This document shows positions 33,843 through 41,893 of a stretch of 64,000 nucleotides of DNA, one piece after another. The notes below the pieces were generated by a model, which worked only from the letters and a program-made list of their open reading frames with translations, made no database searches and was not told where the DNA came from. Each line of letters opens with the position of its first letter. The first letter of the stretch is position 1. Origin of the DNA: RGIG8050 sp045588915 (GTDB taxonomy: Bacteria; Bacillota; Clostridia; Christensenellales; UBA1242); NCBI GenBank assembly GCA_045588915.1, contig JAZNFA010000008.1:158546-222545 (forward strand), in the 5' to 3' direction. The position numbers and the translations under genes were made by a program.

Positions 33843-34781
33843 ATGTTAACTTTGGGGATTGAGACATCTTGTGATGAAACAAGTGTGGCTGTAATTGATG
33901 AACAATTTAATATTTTATCAAATGTTATAATTTCACAAATTGATATTCATCAAGAATTCGGAGGTGTTGTTCCAGAAATTGCGGCACGTAATCATATCGA
34001 AAATATTTTGCCTGTATTAGATGAAGCTTTAAAAAAAGCTAATATATCAATTGAACAAATTGAGCAAATTGCAGCCACTACGCAGCCAGGATTGCCTGGT
34101 GCTGTTATGGTAGGGAGAGTTTTTGGACAAAGTATAGCTAATGCACTAAATGTACCTTTTGTCGCTGTAAATCATTTACATGGACATATCGCAAGTTTGC
34201 GTTTGTCTCATTCGGAGTTACAACCACCAATGTTATGTTTATTAGTTTCTGGTGGTCACACAATCTTGTTTGAAATCAATGAGAAATGGAAAACAAAAAT
34301 ACTCTGTACTACAGCCGATGATGCTGTTGGAGAAGCTTTTGATAAGGTAGCTCGTGTGCTTGGGTTACCATATCCTGGTGGCCCAAAGGTTGCAAAGATG
34401 GCAGATATGCAATTACCTTTTACTCCTATCCTTAATAAGTTTCCTAAAGATGTGTTTTCGTATTCAGGTTTAAAAACAGCAGTGCTTAATCATATTAATT
34501 ATGCTCGCCAAAAAGGAAATGAGTTAAACATTCCTGAAATCTGTGCAAATTTTCAATATTGTGCAATCAATCAATTATTAAATAAAACAATTGAATACTT
34601 AGAAAAAACAGGAATTAAAAAATTGGGTATTTGTGGTGGGGTTTCGGCAAATCAATATTTACGTGAGCAATTTAATTTAATATGTCAAAAACGTAATGTG
34701 AAGTTGTATTTACCTGATTCTTGTTTGTGTGGCGATAACGCTGCAATGATAGCTGCAGCTGGATTACTTCAGATAAAATAA
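33843..34781 (+). CDS. tsaD: tRNA N6-threonylcarbamoyladenosine transferase TsaD
   Basis: ASKHA-fold enzyme transferring threonylcarbamoyl to A37 of ANN-reading tRNAs. LGIETSCDETSVAV, the metal site VNHLHGHIAS, LVSGGHT and VGEAFDKVARVLGLPYPGGP are family motifs. 312 residues, slightly short. ATG 33843 gives the canonical MLTLGIETSCDETS; an earlier start at 33804 lies inside prfB and is rejected. tsaB and tsaE are not here. Confidence 0.96.
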   Translation: MLTLGIETSCDETSVAVIDEQFNILSNVIISQIDIHQEFGGVVPEIAARNHIENILPVLDEALKKANISIEQIEQIAATTQPGLPGAVMVGRVFGQSIANALNVPFVAVNHLHGHIASLRLSHSELQPPMLCLLVSGGHTILFEINEKWKTKILCTTADDAVGEAFDKVARVLGLPYPGGPKVAKMADMQLPFTPILNKFPKDVFSYSGLKTAVLNHINYARQKGNELNIPEICANFQYCAINQLLNKTIEYLEKTGIKKLGICGGVSANQYLREQFNLICQKRNVKLYLPDSCLCGDNAAMIAAAGLLQIK

Positions 34782-34823
34782 TTGTCAATTATTGTTTTTT
34801 GTCTTATAGTGAATTGGGGGATT

Positions 34824-35912
34824 ATGGAGCAAAAAGTTTACGAAGGTTATAAAAAAACTACATCAAGTAATAGTAAGCAAGATGTTCTTGCTCAAACTAC
34901 TGTGTTGAGTAGTGTAAAAACTGCATCCTCCAAGAAAACTACACGAACCTCTAGTGCGCGTTCAGTAAAAAAAACTACAATTTCAAAACCACGTATTGCA
35001 ATGTTTATTGATGTTGACAATGTTGGTATAAGTCGTGAAAATTTGTTAGAAATATTATTTTACATCAATGGAAAGTATCAAATCGAGCAATGCAAATTAT
35101 ACGGTTTTAATGAAGATACATTACCTGGAATACGTGATATTGCAGCAGAGTATAATATGACAACTATCGGTAAGATGAAGTTTAAACAAACTGGTGTTAA
35201 TTGTTTGGATTCTCGTTTGTTAATAGATGCTTACGAATGTGCCGAAAATAACAAACAAAAAATCGATATGATTTTTGTTTGGTGTTATCCATGCGACCTA
35301 GAACAATTATTTGAAAAAATGATTAAGCTTGGCGTTAATACTTCGACGATTGATAACAGTATCTTTGATTGTAAAAATAAATTTGTTTCCCAAACTTTTA
35401 AATTATATTCGCCATATAATTTTACGATGGAGCAATCAACGTACGGTAAGGTACAAAATCAACCATCACAAATTTCACCTAATGAGAAAATTGAGCAGAA
35501 AGCTAATCCTGCTCCTAATGTTCAAACAAATCCAACTTCAACGATTCAAGCACAGCCACAATCAATTTTTTCGGAAAATGCTGTTCCACCAACATTACCT
35601 CGTCGTACTATTTTGGAGCGCTCTAACCCAAATGAACCCAAAAAAGAAGTGCAAAATTTAGAACAACAAGAAGAAGATCAAACGAGTAACGAAACGGATG
35701 ATAAACCTAGTTCTTTAGTTGAAGAGATTGCACGTAAATTAAATTTACAAATGCCAACAGCCGAAGAAATTTCTAATGACATGGAAGAATTTGAAAAGAT
35801 GTCGAATGCAAAAAATGATATGTTATTGGATTTATTAAAACAATCTGGATTTTCTAATTTGTTAGAAGATGAAAATACACTTAAATATGAAGACACAATC
35901 GGCGATTTATGA
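34824..35912 (+). CDS. NYN/PIN-like domain protein with disordered tails
   Basis: Residues 1-50 are Ser/Thr/Lys rich and likely disordered. An NYN (LabA/DUF88-like) domain follows: IAMFIDVDNVG, then NCLDSRLLIDAYE. The third motif, usually S-G-D-x-D-F, is VWCYPCDLEQL, keeping at most one acidic residue, so nuclease activity is uncertain. From about 200 to the end (363) it is Gln/Asn/Pro rich with an acidic tail. ATG 34824 has GGGGG close upstream; TATAGT lies 14 bases before the ATG. Lies between tsaD and alaS, suggesting an RNA-related role. Confidence 0.7.
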   Translation: MEQKVYEGYKKTTSSNSKQDVLAQTTVLSSVKTASSKKTTRTSSARSVKKTTISKPRIAMFIDVDNVGISRENLLEILFYINGKYQIEQCKLYGFNEDTLPGIRDIAAEYNMTTIGKMKFKQTGVNCLDSRLLIDAYECAENNKQKIDMIFVWCYPCDLEQLFEKMIKLGVNTSTIDNSIFDCKNKFVSQTFKLYSPYNFTMEQSTYGKVQNQPSQISPNEKIEQKANPAPNVQTNPTSTIQAQPQSIFSENAVPPTLPRRTILERSNPNEPKKEVQNLEQQEEDQTSNETDDKPSSLVEEIARKLNLQMPTAEEISNDMEEFEKMSNAKNDMLLDLLKQSGFSNLLEDENTLKYEDTIGDL

Positions 35913-35918
35913 TATAAT
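35913..35918 (+). promoter_or_regulatory. -10 box before alaS, leaderless geometry
   Basis: TATAAT starting one base after the previous stop codon and ending eight bases before ATG 35927. The -35 region (AAGACA at 35890) is weak. No room exists for a T-box leader. Confidence 0.5.
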
Positions 35919-35926
35919 ACTTTATT

Positions 35927-37693
35927 ATGCGTAAAATTACATATCACGAATTACGAAAAATGTGGTTTGATTTTTATCAATCACACGAACATCAAATTAT
36001 TCCATCATGGTCGTTAGTCCCCGAAAACGACGGCAGTGTTTTATTTACTACTGCTGGAATGCAACCTTTAGTTCCTTTTTTGTTGGGAGAAAAACACCCT
36101 GCTGGTAATCGTTTATGCGATATCCAAAAATGTGTGAGAACTGGTGACATTGATGAAGTTGGTGACAATAGTCATTTAACCTTTTTTGAAATGATGGGGA
36201 ACTGGTCGTTGGGTGATTATTTTAAAAAAGAAAAAGTTGCATGGTCTTATGATTTTTTAACTAATCCAAAGTATTTAGGTTTAGATAAAGAGCGTATTGC
36301 CGTAACAGCCTTCGCTGGGGATGAAGTTGCTCCACGTGATAATGAAGTGGCTGAATATTGGAAACAAGTTGGAATTCCAACCAACCGAATATTCTTTTTG
36401 CCTAAAAGTGAAAATTGGTGGCAGTTAGCTACGGGAACTGGTCCTTGTGGCCCAGATAGCGAAATGTTTTATGACACTGGTAAACAACCATGTTCTCCTG
36501 AATGTAATCCTAGCTGTGACTGTGGTAAGTATGTTGAAATTGGTAATGACGTTTATATGCAATACGTTATTCATCAAAAAGATGGAGAAGCTGTCCCAGC
36601 AAAACAACGTAACGTAGATACAGGAATGGGTTTAGAAAGGTTACTTTGTTTTGTAAATGGCTATCAAACTGTTTATGATAGTGAGTTATTTGCGCCAGCA
36701 ATTCAAATTGTAGCTGATGATTGTCAAAAATCATATTTGGAAAATACAAAAGCTTTCCGTGTTCTTGTCGAACATACACGTGCAGCAACAATGATTTTAA
36801 GTGACGGTGTTGTTCCATCAGCAACTGGCCAAGGTTATGTTTTGCGTCGTCTAATTCGTCGTGCTGTTCGTATGGCAAATCAGTTGGGTTGCTCACGTAA
36901 TGTTTATGAAAAATTAATTCAATTTTACCGTGAATTCTTTCAAGGTATTTATCAAATTGATGCTAGTGTTACTAAAAATTATTTAGAGGAAGTTGATAAA
37001 TTTTCGAAAACCATTGAACAAGGAATTCGTGAGTTTAATAAAATTTTACCGTATTTAAAAGATAAGCAGTTTTCAGGTAAAACAGCATTCCGTCTGTATG
37101 AAACTTATGGTTTTCCAATTGAATTAACTCAAGAGTTAGCAACGGAAAACGGTTTAACGGTAAATATGGAGGAATTTGAAGCAGCTAAAAATAAGCATAG
37201 TGAGTTAAGTCATACAGCTTCTGCTGGAACCTTTAAAGGTGGTTTAGCTGATACTAGTGAAGAAACAGCATATTTGCATACAGCTACACATTTATTATTA
37301 GCTGGATTAAAAAAGCTTTTCGGTAAAGAAACTGTTCAAAAAGGAAGTAATATTACACCTGAACGTTTGCGTTTCGATTTTAATTGTGATCATAAATTAA
37401 CACCAGACGAAATTACCTTTTTGGAAAAATTTGTTAACGATGCAATTCAACAAAAAATTCCTGTTACCGTAAAGGAAATGTCAATTGCTGAGGCGCGTGA
37501 AATTGGCGCTGAGGGATCTTTTGCTAATAAATATGGCGAACGGGTTAAAGTTTATACAATAGGCGATGTATCAACTGAAATTTGTGGTGGTCCTCACGCA
37601 AATAATACCTCTGATTTAGTTAGTTTCAAAATTATTAAAGAAGAAAGTAGTAGTGCCGGAATTCGACGTATTAAAGCTGTTATTAAAAAATAA
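35927..37693 (+). CDS. alaS: Alanyl-tRNA synthetase, short form lacking C-Ala
   Basis: 588 residues against about 870. The catalytic core (LFTTAGMQPLVPFLLG, GDNSHLTFFEMMGNWSLGDYF, VDTGMGLERL), the tRNA-recognition helices (HTRAATMILSDGV, YVLRRLIRRAVR) and the editing domain (HTATHLL and CGGPHA, which hold the zinc ligands) are all present. The oligomerisation/C-Ala domain is missing; only 70 bases separate the stop from the next gene, so it is truly absent. A Cys-rich insertion (PCSPECNPSCDCGKY) is normal for this type. ATG 35927 follows a TATAAT by eight bases. Confidence 0.95.
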   Translation: MRKITYHELRKMWFDFYQSHEHQIIPSWSLVPENDGSVLFTTAGMQPLVPFLLGEKHPAGNRLCDIQKCVRTGDIDEVGDNSHLTFFEMMGNWSLGDYFKKEKVAWSYDFLTNPKYLGLDKERIAVTAFAGDEVAPRDNEVAEYWKQVGIPTNRIFFLPKSENWWQLATGTGPCGPDSEMFYDTGKQPCSPECNPSCDCGKYVEIGNDVYMQYVIHQKDGEAVPAKQRNVDTGMGLERLLCFVNGYQTVYDSELFAPAIQIVADDCQKSYLENTKAFRVLVEHTRAATMILSDGVVPSATGQGYVLRRLIRRAVRMANQLGCSRNVYEKLIQFYREFFQGIYQIDASVTKNYLEEVDKFSKTIEQGIREFNKILPYLKDKQFSGKTAFRLYETYGFPIELTQELATENGLTVNMEEFEAAKNKHSELSHTASAGTFKGGLADTSEETAYLHTATHLLLAGLKKLFGKETVQKGSNITPERLRFDFNCDHKLTPDEITFLEKFVNDAIQQKIPVTVKEMSIAEAREIGAEGSFANKYGERVKVYTIGDVSTEICGGPHANNTSDLVSFKIIKEESSSAGIRRIKAVIKK

Positions 37694-37728
37694 TTGTATA
37701 AAATTTTTATGTCTACACAAAATACTAT

Positions 37729-37750
37729 TAGTTCGAAAGAACATCGAACA
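37729..37750 (+). promoter_or_regulatory. Small inverted repeat just before the peptide gene ribosome site
   Basis: GTTCG and CGAAC arms about nine bases apart, directly upstream of the AGGAGG at 37752-37757. A five-pair stem here could modulate access to the ribosome site. TATAAA at about 37697 may be the -10 box of this transcript. Confidence 0.3.
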
Positions 37751-37763
37751 AAGGAGGTGGACA

Positions 37764-37832
37764 ATGGCAAAAACAGCTAAAAATTGCAAGACTGGACGTT
37801 GTAAGAAATCAAGTTCGGCAAAGGCTGAATAA
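37764..37832 (+). CDS. 22-residue Lys-rich peptide with a C-x4-C pair
   Basis: Too short for most gene callers. ATG 37764 lies six bases after a perfect AAGGAGG (37751-37757), the strongest ribosome site in the window. The peptide begins MAKTAKNCKTGRCKK and ends in a Ser/Ala/Lys run with TAA at 37830-37832. It is strongly basic with two cysteines four residues apart. A long hairpin terminator follows 12 bases after the stop, so this is a self-contained transcription unit. Function unknown; it could be a small nucleic-acid-binding or metal-binding peptide. Confidence 0.65.
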   Translation: MAKTAKNCKTGRCKKSSSAKAE

Positions 37833-37844
37833 TAGCTAAAAGCC

Positions 37845-37897
37845 ACACAACGAAAAAAAGCGACATTGGAAATCTATATGTCGCTTTTTTGTTGTGT
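37845..37897. terminator. Long hairpin terminator, probably bidirectional
   Basis: Inner stem AAAAGCGACAT (37856-37866) pairs with ATGTCGCTTTT (37878-37888) around an 11-base loop. The pairing continues outward through A/T runs to ACACAAC (37845-37851) with GTTGTGT (37891-37897), giving about 20 pairs with a single bulged G. The A run on the left and T run on the right allow termination from both directions. Confidence 0.75.
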
Positions 37898-38008
37898 TAA
37901 TTGTCGAAATTTGTTGAACGATTTAATTAGACAATTGTTTACAGTTTTTTTATGCTTAATTATCTAACGAAATACAAAAGTTTTTTAAATTATTTGGGGG
38001 AAAATTAA
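37898..38008. other. Gap before the 38009 gene with an inverted repeat
   Basis: Between the hairpin and the next start are TAATTGTC (about 37898) and GACAATTG (about 37932), an imperfect inverted repeat about 25 bases apart that may be an operator or a weak hairpin. GGGGG at 37996-38000 is the likely ribosome site of the next gene. No gene is seen here. Confidence 0.3.
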
Positions 38009-38419
38009 ATGAGTGTAAAAGGTTCTGAATTAAGAACAATGGCTAGATTAGCTTTTAAACGTTTATCGTCAGGTTTTTGGCAGGAAGAAAAATTACGCCG
38101 TAAAAAAACTTTAACAATTTTACGAAGCCAAGGCGCAGACACAAATGCTGCCAAAAAATATCTAGTTGACCATACCAAACAACAAATCGCAGCAGTTATC
38201 AATCCTACTGAAGAATTAGAATATAACCGTATAAAAGCGATATTTATGGCAGGCAATGGTGAAAATGCTTTGGCTAGTTTAATGGACCATCAGTTAATGC
38301 AAACTATGGATGATGGAGCAAGACAGCGTTATATTTTTGGGTTAAGTCACAAATTACAAGAATACCGTGAGCGATATGAAAAAGAACAACAGTTTAATTG
38401 TCAAACTATGTCAATGTAG
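38009..38419 (+). CDS. Conserved-looking helical protein of unknown function
   Basis: No family recognised. 136 residues, basic N-terminal half (LRTMARLAFKRLSSGFWQEE, RRKKTLTILRSQGAD) and helical C-terminal half. The first part could bind nucleic acid. The GGGGG before ATG 38009 and the placement 12 bases upstream of the pcrA-like helicase suggest co-expression, although the helicase also has its own -10 box in the end of this gene. Confidence 0.6.
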   Translation: MSVKGSELRTMARLAFKRLSSGFWQEEKLRRKKTLTILRSQGADTNAAKKYLVDHTKQQIAAVINPTEELEYNRIKAIFMAGNGENALASLMDHQLMQTMDDGARQRYIFGLSHKLQEYRERYEKEQQFNCQTMSM

Positions 38420-38425
38420 TATAAT
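38398..38425 (+). promoter_or_regulatory. Helicase gene promoter, leaderless geometry
   Basis: TTGTCA (38398-38403), 16-base spacer, TATAAT (38420-38425), six bases to ATG 38432. It overlaps the end of the upstream gene. Confidence 0.65.
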
Positions 38426-38431
38426 AAGCAC

Positions 38432-40303
38432 ATGGGATTAACAATAACTCAATCTGAGATTGTTAACGCACCTTTAGGTGCAATGTTAGTTACGGCTGGT
38501 GCTGGTTCTGGCAAGACTCGTGTTTTAACTAGTCGACTTTTACACTTGTTAAAAAGTGGTATTCCTGAAAAATCAATTATTGCGTTAACCTTTACTAATA
38601 AAGCTGGCAATGAAATGCGTGAAAGAGTGGAAAAACTCTTAGGTCGACCATTTAATACTTTTATTGGTACTTTTCATAGTTTTTGTGTTCGTTTGTTACG
38701 TAAACATAGTGGTAAACCAAACTTTTCAATTTATGCAACTTCTGATACTAATAAGGTTTTAAAAGAAATCATTAAAGATTTATTCCAAGAAGTTGATACT
38801 GAATTGTATAAGTCTGCTGTTAGTGGTTTATCTAACTGGAAACATCACGGTGTTGTTGAATTTACAAGTTATCACGATGCTTTGATTAAAATCTTTAATA
38901 CATATCGAGAACAGTTACGAAAAAATAATGCTTATGATTTTGACGATTTATTGCTTGAAACATTAGAGTTGTTAAAAACAAACACTGATGTATGTGATAA
39001 ATTGAAGGATTATTTTCAATATATATTGGTTGATGAGTTTCAGGACACAAACGAAATCCAATATGAAATTGTATCTATCTTAGCTCAAAAACACCGTAAC
39101 ATAATGGTTGTTGGAGACGAAGATCAGTGTATTTATTCTTGGCGAGGTGCCAGTGTGGAGAATTTAAATCGTTTTCGTGCAGATTTTCCTGACGCACGTA
39201 TTTATCGTTTGGAAGAGAATTTTCGAAGTTCTGGCAATATTGTTAAATTAGCTAGTGATTTAGTTGCAAAAAACAGTAACCGTATTGATAAAAAATTGTT
39301 TAGTAATATCAATGATGGACTAATTAATTTTGAGGATTTTTATGACGATAAACAAGAGGCGCAAGGAATTATTAGTCACATTTTAGAAAATCGTCGTAAT
39401 GGTGGTACTTGGTCTGATTCAGCTATTTTAATGCGTATTAACGCATTGTCACGCCGCTTTGAAGAAGTTTTACGAATGTATAATATTCCATATGTTGTCT
39501 GGGGTGGTTTTAAATTTTATGAACGTGCCGAAGTAAAAATAGTTTTAGACTATTTGCGTTTGCTGGTGAATCCAAATGACGAAGTTGCTTTTTTTAATGT
39601 TATCAATTTTCCTAAAAGAGGTATTGGGGAAGCTTGTCACACAAAGATTAAACAATATGCTCGTGAACATAATTTAACTTCATATCAAATTGTTGAAGAT
39701 ATAGAGAATTATGATATCAGTGTACCAACTAAAACAAAAAATGCAATTCGTCAATTTTCAAACATTTTGCGGCAATTACAAGATTTATTGAAACAAGGTT
39801 TGATTCCTTTGGCAAACGAATTAGTAGATGTCACTGGATTGCAAAGTCATTATGAATCAGAAAAGGATGACAGCGAAAGTCGTCTTGAAAATATTTACCA
39901 ATTGTGTGGTTCAATTCGTGAATTTGCTTCGGTTAATCCAACAGCTGATTTAAGTAGCTATTTGCAAAGTGTAACGTTAGCAGGGGGAGAAGATCCAGAT
40001 GCAACCGATCACGTTGTTATTTCTACAATTCATAGTGCTAAAGGTTTGGAATTTAAAAATGTTTATATAGTGGGTATGGAAGATGGCTTGTTTCCTTCTT
40101 ACAAATCTCAATATAAAGATGAAATCTTAGAAGAAGAACGTCGTTTACTTTATGTTGCAATTACTCGAGCGATGCGTAACTTGAATATTTCATATTCTCG
40201 TTCGCGTTTTTTGAATGGTGAAATTAGTCGCACGGTTCCTAGTAGCTTTCTTATGGAATTAGGCTACTTTGGTGGATATCGTGAGCGTAGTTTTAATTGG
40301 TAA
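38432..40303 (+). CDS. pcrA: UvrD/PcrA-family superfamily 1 DNA helicase
   Basis: 623 residues with all SF1A motifs: AGAGSGKTRVL (I), ALTFTNKAGNEM (Ia), LVDEFQDTNEIQYE (II), VGDEDQCIYSWRGA (III), LEENFRSSGNIV (IV), ISTIHSAKGLEFKNVYIVG (V) and EERRLLYVAITRA (VI). PcrA has about 720-740 residues; the unstructured C-terminal tail that binds RNA polymerase is absent. Functions in repair and displacement of roadblocks. Its last 11 bases overlap the convergent mazF gene. Confidence 0.93.
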   Translation: MGLTITQSEIVNAPLGAMLVTAGAGSGKTRVLTSRLLHLLKSGIPEKSIIALTFTNKAGNEMRERVEKLLGRPFNTFIGTFHSFCVRLLRKHSGKPNFSIYATSDTNKVLKEIIKDLFQEVDTELYKSAVSGLSNWKHHGVVEFTSYHDALIKIFNTYREQLRKNNAYDFDDLLLETLELLKTNTDVCDKLKDYFQYILVDEFQDTNEIQYEIVSILAQKHRNIMVVGDEDQCIYSWRGASVENLNRFRADFPDARIYRLEENFRSSGNIVKLASDLVAKNSNRIDKKLFSNINDGLINFEDFYDDKQEAQGIISHILENRRNGGTWSDSAILMRINALSRRFEEVLRMYNIPYVVWGGFKFYERAEVKIVLDYLRLLVNPNDEVAFFNVINFPKRGIGEACHTKIKQYAREHNLTSYQIVEDIENYDISVPTKTKNAIRQFSNILRQLQDLLKQGLIPLANELVDVTGLQSHYESEKDDSESRLENIYQLCGSIREFASVNPTADLSSYLQSVTLAGGEDPDATDHVVISTIHSAKGLEFKNVYIVGMEDGLFPSYKSQYKDEILEEERRLLYVAITRAMRNLNISYSRSRFLNGEISRTVPSSFLMELGYFGGYRERSFNW

Positions 40304-40649
40304 GACCTAAACTTAATTTTACAGCACGATCAACGCGCTGTTGGTCAATTAAGTTAATTGTTGCAAGTTTATGATGTAAACGCTTTTTATCTATTGTTTT
40401 AATTTGTTCGCATAGAACTAAGCTGTCGCAATGTAAGTCGTAATTACTAGCATTTAAGAATACATGCGTTGGAATCTTGTTTTTATAAATTTTTGATGTT
40501 AAACAGGCGACTACTACCGTCGGGCTATATTTGTTTCCAATGTCATTTTGTAAAATTATAACAGGGCGAAAGCCTTCTTGTTCGCTGTTTAAACTTGAAC
40601 CATTATCACCTAGATTCGCAAAATATATTTCGCCTCGTTTTACTTCCAT
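40293..40649 (-). CDS. mazF: MazF/PemK-family endoribonuclease toxin, no adjacent antitoxin
   Basis: 118 residues. VKRGEIYFANLG, SEQEGFRPVIILQNDIGN and SPTVVVACLTSK are family motifs, close to Bacillus EndoA (NdoA). These enzymes cut mRNA at short motifs and are held inactive by a cognate antitoxin. Here the gene starts directly opposite lgt with 28 bases between, and no antitoxin-sized frame is found on either side. The antitoxin may be elsewhere, or the toxin may be regulated differently. TACAAT ends five bases before ATG 40649. Confidence 0.9.
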   Translation of the reverse strand: MEVKRGEIYFANLGDNGSSLNSEQEGFRPVIILQNDIGNKYSPTVVVACLTSKIYKNKIPTHVFLNASNYDLHCDSLVLCEQIKTIDKKRLHHKLATINLIDQQRVDRAVKLSLGLTN

Positions 40650-40654
40650 ATTTT

Positions 40655-40671
40655 ATTGTATGTGTTATAAT
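40655..40671. promoter_or_regulatory. Overlapping divergent -10 boxes of mazF and lgt
   Basis: Minus-strand TACAAT (40660-40655) ends five bases before the mazF ATG; plus-strand TATAAT (40666-40671) ends six bases before the lgt GTG. Each -35 region must lie over the other gene's start, so the two promoters should compete. Confidence 0.5.
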
Positions 40672-40677
40672 TCAAAT

Positions 40678-41472
40678 GTGGGATTTCAAATTTTTGGTGT
40701 GCATATTGCATATTATGGTATTATTATTTCGTTTGGCTTATTGATTGGTATAATTTTATGTGACCTCCTATGTCGCAAACGTGGTTATGATACAAATATA
40801 CCTTATACATTAGTTTTATTTGTTGTTCCATTAGCTGTTTTAGGTGCACGTTTTTATTATATAATTTTTTCTGATCAATTATCGTTGGCAGATTTCTTCA
40901 ATTTTACAAATGGTGGTTTTCAAGGCTTAGCAATCTATGGTGCTGAAATTGGTGGACTAATTGGTATTATTATTTACTGTTCAGTAAAAAAATGTAGTGC
41001 TTTTGCAATCACTGATTTTGTTGTTATTGCTTTAATCCTTGGACAAAGTATTGGGCGTTGGGGAAATTTTTTCAACCAAGAAGCTTTTGGTATAGTCACA
41101 AATTGGCATTGTTTTCCTTTTACAGTTTATATAGATTCTTTACAAGAATATCATTTAGCAACTTTTTTTTATGAAAGTATTTTGAACTTTGTTGGCTTTT
41201 TTGTTTTACTTCTAATTTATCACAAACAAAAAAAAATTGGTACAACAACAGCAAGTTATTTAATTTGGTATGGTATAACCCGTGCTATCATAGAACCTTT
41301 ACGTACCGATAGTTTATTGTTCCCAGGAACGACGGCAGATTTTGTTTTTAATCGAGTTTCTTTTGTTTTAAGTATTGCATTAATCGTGGTTGGTGTGGTA
41401 TTATTAATATTGAATAAAAAGGGGAAATTATCACAAAATGACAAACACTTACTTAAATCAGTTAATCAATGA
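40678..41472 (+). CDS. lgt: Prolipoprotein diacylglyceryl transferase
   Basis: Membrane enzyme adding diacylglycerol to lipoprotein cysteines. Seven helices are predicted. IGRWGNFFNQEAFG is the Lgt signature and HLATFFYESILN and LIWYGITRAIIEPLR hold further conserved residues. GTG 40678 gives MGFQIFGVHIAYYG, the expected N-terminus; the ATG at 40676 is out of frame. 264 residues. TATAAT ends six bases upstream and no Shine-Dalgarno is present. Confidence 0.95.
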   Translation: MGFQIFGVHIAYYGIIISFGLLIGIILCDLLCRKRGYDTNIPYTLVLFVVPLAVLGARFYYIIFSDQLSLADFFNFTNGGFQGLAIYGAEIGGLIGIIIYCSVKKCSAFAITDFVVIALILGQSIGRWGNFFNQEAFGIVTNWHCFPFTVYIDSLQEYHLATFFYESILNFVGFFVLLLIYHKQKKIGTTTASYLIWYGITRAIIEPLRTDSLLFPGTTADFVFNRVSFVLSIALIVVGVVLLILNKKGKLSQNDKHLLKSVNQ

Positions 41473-41893
41473 ATTTGACCAAGAATTTGAGTCATTAATT
41501 ATTCCATTTCCAAGCTCTTATGTTGTTACACATACTGAAGAAAAACCATTAGAAAAAACTACAAATGTTGAAGCCACCAATGAATATAAAGAAACGTCGG
41601 ATGAAGCTTCAGCATCTCAAAAATTAAAAGAAATTGAAGCATTAGCGACTAAAATTTCATCTGAACGTTATAATTCAAACTACAATCCAGAGATTTGTTT
41701 AGCTAATTTATTAAACTATATTTTGTCATCGGAAAATCAAGATATGGAAAATGACTTCTTCCAGTTATTAAATCAAGAAAATAGTTCAGACTTGGATCAA
41801 GTTTTGACTGATTTTGATTTTTATTTGGATAATCCTTATAAGAAAAAGGCAGAAAAGATTTTATCAAAAATTGAGGCACGTAAAAATAAATGA
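41438..41893 (+). CDS. Acidic protein of unknown function
   Basis: No family recognised. 151 residues, Glu/Asn rich, with a Thr/Glu-rich segment (about 30-60) likely disordered and helical ends (MTNTYLNQLINEFDQEFESL, YKKKAEKILSKIEARK). It overlaps lgt by 35 bases and thiI by four, so it is embedded in one operon; AAAAGGGGAAA lies before ATG 41438. Confidence 0.6.
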   Translation: MTNTYLNQLINEFDQEFESLIIPFPSSYVVTHTEEKPLEKTTNVEATNEYKETSDEASASQKLKEIEALATKISSERYNSNYNPEICLANLLNYILSSENQDMENDFFQLLNQENSSDLDQVLTDFDFYLDNPYKKKAEKILSKIEARKNK

